Below are positions 50,201-56,345 of a DNA stretch of 56,345 bases, one piece after another; position 1 is the first letter of the stretch, and the number at the start of each line of letters is the position of its first letter. Both the position numbers and the translations under genes were made by a program. The stretch is from Phoronis australis (lineage: Eukaryota; Phoronida; Phoronidae). Location of the stretch: assembly GCA_002633005.1 (NCBI GenBank), contig NMRA01000395.1, forward strand, positions 110,336 through 166,680. The letters run 5' to 3'. The notes under the pieces were generated by a model. That model ran no database searches and was not told where the DNA came from. It worked only from the letters and a program-made list of their open reading frames with translations.

Positions 50201-51102
50201 GAAGTGTGTCATACCCGGTGCCGACTAACAGTAGACTAATAAACCACTCTATTGAACAATTCAAAAACTTGCTTTTAAAACGAAAGGCTCGCACAGCTGA
50301 CGTCACCAAATCCACAGACAGTGTAATGGCAGAAACTGGTGGTGCAAGTCATGGTTGTGCTGGAACATCCGTCAGTGTCCGTCGTATTCGGTCTTGTTCT
50401 TCCAATGAAAGTTCAAAACTTGCTCCAATACCAGACTGTAACAGTGATGTTGATGACGTGTTTGGGGAAAAAGATTCAAACATCGCGAAAAGACAGGAAG
50501 GAACGAGACCAAAGGTGGTTTGCTGGACACTTGATGGTCAGAACGACGTCGATGACAGCAAAAACAAGGTTCAAAAATGGTTTGATTTAGTAGCAGATGT
50601 TTGCAAAAATAAAGAGCTTTTGAGAAACGAGAAAGACAGTGAAAACACTCCAGAAGAACCAAGTACGAGCTCAGAAACACTTCCGGTTGAAAGTTGCCAA
50701 TTATCGAAAGAAATTGGTAAACCAGTTGTGTCCGGAGAAGAGTGTTCCAAATTACGAACGCCAGGGGGCGACACCCTCAAAGCAAAACAGGCTTGTTGGT
50801 ATCGCGCTATAGCTGGCGTGGATAGCGCTACCGGACGACAAATGCCGACGAGGCACGTCACAGAGGAAGAAACGGAATTACTACTCAGCAGATTAGCCGG
50901 AAGCTTACCGACCCATCTGAGATCTAAACAGAGTGAAAGTCTTTTGGATATGAAATCGGCCCTTGGCTATGATGAAAGAAACAAAAAACTTATAGAAGAT
51001 GAAAAAAGGGTCATGAGGTCTTCGTTGAACGATGCACGGTTCCACAAACTAATGACCTCTCTGTCACCCACCAAAGAACCAAATGCTTCGACCTCTAAGT
51101 AA
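35248..51102 (+). CDS. Unrecognised Ser-rich protein with a predicted coiled coil, five-exon gene
   Basis: Secure coding exons are 40503-40698, 46876-47035, 49683-49890 and 50116-51102. Phases 1, 2 and 0 agree, with standard donors (gtaggt, gtatgt, gtaaga) and acceptors (attcag, gatag, tttcag). From the ATG at 40503 they give 516 residues. A probable first exon is 35248-35315 (MDVCDMSSLRKKDSLSELKE, donor gtaagt, phase 2). It does not join 40503 in frame; it would fit an acceptor at 40531 (gtctgcaag). Residues about 40-118 are highly charged and helical (YKQMRLKKEQRQNAVQSARY, EKQKLEKQLRLLDLEKKLAV, EGIFRKQRDFFVKSMF). The rest is Ser/Thr/Asp/Glu-rich with basic patches (TLRKQRSISDVLF) and a conserved-looking C-terminal part (ETELLLSRLAGSLP, LDMKSALGYDERNKKLIEDE). 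No signal peptide, membrane segment or known domain is seen; it is probably cytoplasmic or nuclear. A poly(A) signal aataaa lies at 51132. Introns are 5.2, 6.2, 2.6 and 0.2 kb. Confidence 0.8.
37229..37346 (+). CDS. Candidate orphan first exon inside intron 1 of the Ser-rich gene
   Basis: ATG followed by 39 codons (MASSKQTRRCPALGCTHYF, then DFEQWDTGTNFIVIS) ends at a donor g|gtaatt in phase 1. Phase 1 would join the exon at 46876, so an alternative start of the surrounding gene is conceivable. No other support exists. Confidence 0.2.
37680..38372. repeat. Diverged tandem duplication, units of about 300-400 bp
   Basis: Landmarks occur twice in order: tcgccgtcttgaattagcg (37690) and tcgctgtcctgaattagcg (38085); gtgcattcgaacgcagtta twice; cttggaag...tttgatttccagt (37861) and cttggatt...tttgatttccagt (38165); ggaacgatacatc (38026) and ggagcgatacata (38343). 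The spacing drops from 395 to about 305-317, so the second unit has lost about 90 bp. It lies in intron 1 of the Ser-rich gene. Confidence 0.75.
39365..39530. repeat. ATT/ATC-rich microsatellite
   Basis: Imperfect attatt, atcatt and gatcatc runs over about 160 bp in intron 1 of the Ser-rich gene. Confidence 0.8.
41866..42578. repeat. Recent tandem duplication, 358 + 354 bp, with N at the junction
   Basis: 41866-42223 is repeated at 42225-42578. The copies are almost identical; the length difference is a 4-bp indel in gtttaagtaaatgcg versus gtttaaatgcg. A single N (42224) sits exactly between them. This is what a failed haplotype merge or gap fill produces. Each copy ends in the left part of a hAT-like element (caggggcggatctagga at 42091 and 42444). 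Confidence 0.9.
42444..43396. mobile_element. hAT-like non-autonomous DNA element
   Basis: The left end caggggcggatctagga and the right end ccctaaatccgcctatg are imperfect inverted complements (cataggcggatttaggg). Poly-G/C blocks lie near both ends (gaggggggctgc, agcccccccccc). CAGGGGCGGATC-type ends are typical of hAT elements (family knowledge). No transposase is present. An 8-bp target duplication could not be confirmed. Confidence 0.45.
42690..42776 (-). repeat. tRNA-derived SINE or tRNA-like sequence
   Basis: On the minus strand tggtgtattggtaaagc resembles a pol III A box and gagttcgagtccctgg matches a B box, about 35 bp apart, as in tRNAs. The acceptor stem is imperfect and no CCA or good cloverleaf is evident, so a functional tRNA is unlikely. 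It lies inside the hAT-like element. Confidence 0.5.
43730..43777 (+). CDS. Candidate short first exon in intron 2 of the Ser-rich gene
   Basis: ATG followed by 16 codons (MPHRDDVGKQKKWLKK) ends at a strong donor gtaagt in phase 0. In the surrounding gene only exon 50116 accepts phase 0. It could be an alternative start or an unrelated or chance exon. Confidence 0.25.
44739..44825 (+). CDS. Candidate first exon in intron 2 of the Ser-rich gene
   Basis: ATG and 29 codons (MAPNGSRQKQADNSSEFLEL, ending LVHKPV) end at the donor gtgagt in phase 0, with an acceptor-like attttcag 9 bp upstream. As an internal exon it would accept phase 1 from exon 40503-40698 but could not rejoin exon 46876 in frame. 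Support is limited to splice signals and composition. Confidence 0.25.
46397..46539. mobile_element. CATGGGCGG-type MITE, second copy (two units)
   Basis: Two units of about 70 bp (46397-46467 and 46470-46539) each begin catgggcgg or aatgggcgg and end cc(g/t)cccatg-like, with inner gggggctatag and ttttcagtgctg. TA precedes the left end. Same family as 2351-2486. Confidence 0.7.
47281..47405. mobile_element. CATGGGCGG-type MITE, third copy (second unit decayed)
   Basis: 47281-47348 is a complete unit in the reverse sense (catgggcggcgcagcactga to ctccgcccatag). 47350-47405 keeps the gcagcactgaaaaag and ctatagaccccct parts of a second unit. Confidence 0.65.
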
Positions 51103-52325
51103 CAGGTGTTCGCCATTTTTACCGCTCCATGAATAAAAGGAAACGTTGTGTTAGCAATGGAATTTGTGAACTCGCCACCGAAAACAAATAGCAATAAAAC
51201 TCGTCTTTTGTCGAAACATGGCGAAGCCTCTCGTAAGTTCCAAACTTGCCGGGTGACCCAAGAACATACAGAAGTCAACAATTCCTTCAATAGCTCTGTG
51301 TCCTTGCAATGCGCATATCGTATATTAATAAGCTGGCAGTATTCGGTAAAGATCGCTAGTATTTACATATATTTATACACTTAATTTTCACACTTCATGG
51401 CAGACCGTCTAATTTTCGAACTCAGGTTCCAGTCAGTCTTTAAGACACGACATATACAAAACGCATGTTTTCGGTGCATTTTCGTAAGTTTTGGTGTCGT
51501 GCAATATACATGTAGTTCAATTATGGAATTGAGTTCAGTTTCAAGATTCAGAGGGGGCCAGAGTCCCGTTTAATGGTTGTCTCATACATCTATTACTCTT
51601 CTACCTGCGCATTGACTTTTGTGAAACACTGTTACAGACATCAACACCATGTTTGTCGAAAATGATATGGCTAATACAACATGTAAATACAACAATCTTT
51701 TAATGCGACAGTAAAGCACCCTCCCGTTCAGTAACGGTAGGACCTCGCTAAACAGCAAGACTTCTCGAGATTACGTAGGGTATTGTCGTGTATTTCAAAT
51801 GAGAACACGTAATTTTGGCTAGGTTTTAGCCAGGTACTAGCGTATGTCTTATCGTTACTGAACACCTGCCAGCATTCAGCCGTCAGCAAACTAACTTTTG
51901 TTTTGGACCACTTTCTGTAAGAAAATTAGTTTCAAACAAATCCTAATCGTCAGACAAGGAATAGTTTTCGGCTATGGAATGACCGACAGTGCGACAAGGC
52001 CGAGGTTTGGGATCGTGCTCGTTGCATATTTTGACACTCCGTGACAAGCCAAGTAGGTATTGGGCCGTTCACACGTACTTGCATCTCACACCTTTTCTCT
52101 GTCTGACAAAGGCTCAACATTCCAAAAAGATTTTAAGCTTCAGAAAATTCCTCCTAGTTTTGCAACCTTTCGGCAACAGATGTCAGAGCAAGTTACTTTT
52201 AACAACCAGGTTATCGTTTTGCCTGGTGAGTGAATATGGTTGCTTCCAAGGAACGTGAGTTGGGCAGCTGCAATTCGATTCTGTCCTTCTGTCATCTTAT
52301 CAGCAAAAATTCACCACTACTTCTT

Positions 52326-52679
52326 CACGGGTGAGAAAACAAAATGACCGCCGGTCCTCTTAAATCGGACCGACTCACCTAAAACAGGGCCTCCGGGGAT
52401 CAAATGGGACCGTCGCACCAGAAAATGGGACTGACGCACCTAAAAACATGACCGCCCCACCAGAAAACAGGACCGCCGGGGATTGAAACCGCGGTCATGT
52501 TCCGTCCCGGCGGTCCTGTTTTCTGGTGGGGCGGTCATGTTTTTAGGTGCGTCAGTCCCATTTTCTGGTGCAACGGTCCCATTTTCTGGTGCGACGGTCC
52601 CATTTGATCCCCGGAGGTCCTGTTTTGGGTGAGTCAGTCCGATTTAGAGGACCGGCGGTCATGTTGTTTCTCACCCGTG
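52326..52679. mobile_element. 354-bp foldback (palindromic) MITE with 5-bp target duplication
   Basis: The element is an almost complete palindrome centred near 52490. It starts cacgggtgagaaa and ends tttctcacccgtg; ttctt flanks it directly on both sides (52321-52325 and 52680-52684). The arms consist of ggtccca/ttttctggtgcg modules; the right arm has one extra copy of a roughly 22-bp module. There is no coding capacity. A 5-bp duplication together with CAC ends is shared with Transib-type elements, but the ends do not match their consensus well, so the class is open. Confidence 0.8.
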
Positions 52680-53201
52680 TTCTTGGAAAAAACTGTCAAA
52701 TCTCCTCACAAATGTCAGAGCAAGAGTCAAGGTAGTCAAAACATACTCCCACTCATTTTATCAATGGACAACTGCTTAAAACTTAGTGTGTGCAAATTTT
52801 AGCAGCATTGGGGTAGCGGAATCAACAAAGGCAACATGAAACAATGACATTTCAGTCTCATTTTACGGAATGGCCGTCCCTTTGTGTAGGAAACGTAACA
52901 GTACTACATTTTTAGTGCAGAAAGTTACTCTTTTAAGAATCCTTTAGTGCTTCGTAACAAGCAGCGTGAACAGACTAACAAGGAGAATACCGTCATCAGT
53001 TCAGTTGTGTTGTCGGTGTCCTCATGTTTTCTTTAAATTTTCAATTGGAAAGGTGGAAATGGGAAAATATAAGCCCTCTTTACAAGGGTGCCCCGGTTAT
53101 CTTGTGAAATCTTAATCCTGAAATATTTCCTTTGTCAAGTTCCGATAGTTACGTTCCGATAGTTACGTAAACGAGTGATACGCAGCAATTGCAATTTGAC
53201 T

Positions 53202-53561
53202 CTTAAAGTGGCCTGGAACTGCAAAAACAGACTAATACATTATTCAAAATGGTTCTCTGTCGATGAAACCGCAAACTGTCATTTTTACGGTTTGTTCGTG
53301 AAGGCTTTGAATTAATATTGACGCCAAAGCATTTCTCGTTTTCACTGTAGTATCAAATTTGAAAAAAAAATATCAGTCAGATACTCCTCACTACGTAATT
53401 TTTTCTCCCACAAAGCAAAACACGTCCTTATTTGGTATGGCAAGACGTAAGCGTAGCACAGTTCCATCGTATGGAAAACGTGAGCTTTGACCTTTCATGT
53501 CAAAGCAGTGGCGATTTTAAGCAGCCACTCCGGCCTCTCTGGTTCCCTGCGTGTTGCTAGG
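53202..53561 (+). repeat. Dispersed repeat, copy 2 (pair with 31398-31770)
   Basis: Same landmarks as the first copy: cttaaagtggc, ggttctctg, cggtttgttcgtgaag, ttttttctcccaca, gctttgacctt, ggttccctgcgtg. Identity looks moderate, so both are old insertions. Confidence 0.7.
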
Positions 53562-53599
53562 TTGTAGAACACACGCAGGTGTCATTTAATTTTCTTCGG

Positions 53600-55500
53600 G
53601 ATTTTTTTACACCGACGTTTCTGATTGGCTAGTCGAATTCTCAACAGGTAGCGCTTTAGGCAAACAAACTGGCATGACTGAAGTAAATGTGGTCTCTTGT
53701 ATCTAGGACCAATAAAGTTACTCCCAGGTTGTATAGACAAACCGGTGCTTAATTCAAGAAATGCGAATCCTAGAAAATTGAGGATGCGCTTTTTCGGAGT
53801 GCATTTTTCTACTGTTTCTGACTTTTGTTTACGTTGCTGTCCTGTATTCATTGATGAATAAATCCATTTCATCGCTTAAAAACGTTTTTATACATAACCA
53901 AGTAATTATATATTTTTAATCAAATACGGAGAAATAGAAAATATATATTTTACAATTTTCATTTCATCCCTGAATTATTGACGTTACAAAATAATTAGTT
54001 GACTAATTAACTAATGAATCAGCCAATTCATACATGAATGTCCCCCTTGGTACACTCTTTGTTATTTTTCGTTAATTCGGTAACACACTCTATTTTAAAA
54101 CCTGTCATGCTTGTAACATTCTAATTCATAAACTAAAGATTTTATCATTTGCTTTTGGTTTAATGATATACCATCAAGAGCTCATGAGAGTTTTCTTGAT
54201 ATTACGTTCTTTAATTTGAGTGGCAGTAAGTGTATGACATTCCCACTGGCCTAGTTCTAAAATTATCCTTTTATTAATGTTTGTTCTCGGTACATGATTT
54301 TGGTATCATATCAGCTGGTGCTTGATCGTGTCGATACATTTCAAGGAAAATTTTCGAAATTGTTGTTATACGTCTATCTTGCTTTATACGTTACACCTGC
54401 CAAATAGGCAGCCTTAAACAAGTACCCACACAGCTGGCTTCCCCAATCATCAAATTGCAAGCAGAATGAGGAGATCCTCCGTTTGACAATGTTTGAGGCC
54501 ATTAGTCCGCAAAATATTACAAAAAAGTAAATGAATTTGTAGTTAAAAGTTTTCGGAGATAACAAATCAAAACTTACTTCGTATGTACTAAACAAAAATT
54601 CTACCTTCGGCCCTATAGTCCGTGGCAAAAACAACACTGGAACAAACGAATGCAAACAACTCCCACGCATGTTCGGCGCAACCTCAGCCACTTGTGATCA
54701 AAGTTGGTAATCCAGTCCTAGACTACGATGATTGTACAACGGTTTTGCCTTTCACAACATATTCGGTTTAATTACAAGCGCAGTCCTATTCCACAGAACC
54801 ACCTATGCTCACTTTTGGAGCGCATTTGAACTTCCGAAAGATTTTATTATTAATCCGGTAATTATAACCAGCCATGTTTTCTCAAAGTGCATTTCAGGTC
54901 CACTATTAATAATGTTAGTTTGCTTTCGATACAAAGACAAAGCATTGAAGTTATAGCAATTACCTTAACTTATCACCGTGGCAACGACTGGCCAGGTATT
55001 AAAAAACTATATTGTGTTCACTTCCGTATTCATACAACCCCGCAATATTCACAGTCTGGTTATCAGGTCCTGTTTGTCACATTTACTTGCTAAGTTAAAA
55101 GAGAAATCTGCAGTCCAACGTCGTCCTGTAGAGCGAAAAAAGCACTGCTCTACCACTCCAGTGCTGCATATGTTCATTTCGATAGAGCGTATTCGAGTAA
55201 TGAATAAAAAACGACACTACATTAATGCGATAATGGAATGGAAACTTTTCGAACCACTACCTGCAGTGTGTCCTTTGATATTTGTTTCCGAAGCATTGTC
55301 GGTGAGTGGCCGTCATCCTAAATTTTTGTTAGATTGAAAACGCGTCGTATCTTCCGCTTTGTTTGCAAACAATTTAACAAGGAGTACGCACGTGGATTTT
55401 AAGTATGTTTATCTTTAATTAAAATTCCCAAGTAACAAACCTGTGTGATTTGAACAGGTGTAACGAAATTAACCATATAAAACCACAAGTCATCATTGAA
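53600..55500. other. No gene seen
   Basis: AT-rich DNA with only short frames lacking recognised domains. Confidence 0.4.
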
Positions 55501-55516
55501 GTTCTTTACGTTTCAG

Positions 55517-55831
55517 CTATTCCACAACGTACCCATACCAATTGTTTCTGTGAATTAAAAGAAATATAACCAACAATGAACACACCAGCTCTCAGTGCGC
55601 TGTTGCTATTCGTATTTATAGCATCAATAGTGGATGCAAGATATCTTGCACAAACGGGATCTGTTGAATCGAGCGGAGAGAAAGTATCTGAGTCAGTTGC
55701 CTCCAGTGATTCGACCAATGGCGTATCACTCTCTCAAGAGACTGACATGAAGCGGTGGGGAGTGCTTCATCGTGTCGACAATCGTCGGGAAAAGCGTGCA
55801 AAACAAAGGGTTCACAGGTTTGGCTCTAAAG
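55517..55831 (+). CDS. First coding exon of a secreted, probably processed peptide precursor (continues past the window)
   Basis: An acceptor-like acgtttcag ends at 55516, and the ATG at 55576 opens 85 codons to a strong donor g|gtgagt at 55832, phase 1. Residues 1-21 are a clear signal peptide (MNTPALSALLLFVFIASIVD, cut after A). A Ser/Glu-rich acidic stretch follows, then a basic region with MKRWGVLHRVD, NRREKR and AKQRVHRFGSKG. KR and RREKR are classical prohormone-convertase sites. Acidic spacer followed by a basic processed segment is typical of neuropeptide or hormone precursors; a propeptide of a secreted enzyme or growth factor is also possible. HRFG is followed by Ser, so it is not a simple amidated RFamide site. 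The family cannot be named without the next exon. Confidence 0.6.
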
Positions 55832-56345
55832 GTGAGTAAAATGGTTTAAACGTAGCATAAGTAAGTTTAGCGAATTCTGATAAAATTACCCATTTCGCAT
55901 ATATACAATGTTTATACCGTACTACGGCAGCGTTTAACTCCAAGTAACATGAGCACACAAAGCAATCTTTAGCGGACTTTAAACTCCTTCTCTCAAACCG
56001 CCCATGTGGTTCCAGTATCCGAAAATACTTACTGCATAAAATCTTATTTTCGACACGCTTTCTTTATATTCTTTTCGCCTTTCTTGCCAAAAGCGATTTT
56101 TTAACAGCATTTGACCCTTCTCTCTGAGCGTATGATTACCGGTTGTCATCAGTTATTTCTGTAACCACATTTCCGGCTCATCAGTTCAGGAACTTGTCCT
56201 GAACGCCGCCATTTTTTCCTTGTAACTGAATGTGCTATCGCTTGCTCGAAAAGTCTTCATTGTTTTGTTTTATTAGTAATATCTCGTGATTCGTTTGCAT
56301 ATGTACTGTATTTATAGTTTGTAGTTAGTGGTCGTTGATTTTTTT

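Noticed and set aside
49709-50861. Minus-strand frames opposite exons of the Ser-rich gene
   Set aside because: They are shadows of well-supported plus-strand exons.
54374-54691. 105-codon minus-strand frame with a donor-like gtaagt
   Set aside because: Hydrophobic sense without signal-peptide shape or a partner exon; not supported.

Overview
The window is nuclear DNA from an animal, most likely a marine invertebrate. The supported genes are split by GT-AG introns. The sequence is AT-rich, with many acatgtacatgtac-type stretches, many microsatellites and several classes of transposable element. Gene families seen (OTU/vertnin-like, THAP, P2X7-like zinc motif, Shisa-like STMC6, Penelope-like GIY-YIG) fit aquatic invertebrates such as lancelets, hemichordates, molluscs or cnidarians. 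The species cannot be told from the sequence. There is one 902-base N gap (10193-11094) and two single Ns, each lying at the edge of a suspicious duplication.

Layout. 1-3000: the 5' part of a minus-strand OTU/vertnin-like gene that runs off the left edge, with a small MITE in its intron. 3200-8550: two decayed copies of a pair of opposed reading frames (a THAP-like domain facing an acidic/cysteine-rich P2X7-like domain), separated by repeat-rich DNA. 9900-11500: a large inverted repeat around the N gap. 11700-12900: a poorly understood minus-strand two-exon model. 14400-18600: a 4.1-kb segment bracketed by 46-bp inverted repeats, with inward-pointing first exons and a dead non-LTR retrotransposon inside. 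19358-19639: a 47-bp tandem array. 25446-30457: a complete four-exon minus-strand gene for a 176-residue single-pass membrane protein of the Shisa-like/STMC6 type. 30.8-34 kb: microsatellites and a Penelope-like retroelement tail with 361-bp inverted arms. 35248-51102: a large plus-strand gene for an unrecognised Ser-rich protein with a predicted coiled coil; its introns hold a diverged tandem duplication, a 358-bp assembly-type duplication, a hAT-like element with a tRNA-like SINE and two MITE loci. 52326-52679: a foldback element with 5-bp target duplications. 55517-55831: the first coding exon of a secreted, probably proteolytically processed precursor that continues past the right edge.

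The three best gene models (OTU/vertnin-like, STMC6, and the Ser-rich coiled-coil gene from its second exon on) rest on matching splice sites, matching intron phases and continuous protein sense across exons. No operon-like or pathway relation between them is apparent. The most unusual signals are the OTU motif with its cysteine displaced by two residues, the twice-repeated THAP/P2X7-like pair, the 46-bp repeats with inward first exons, and the 354-bp palindromic element.
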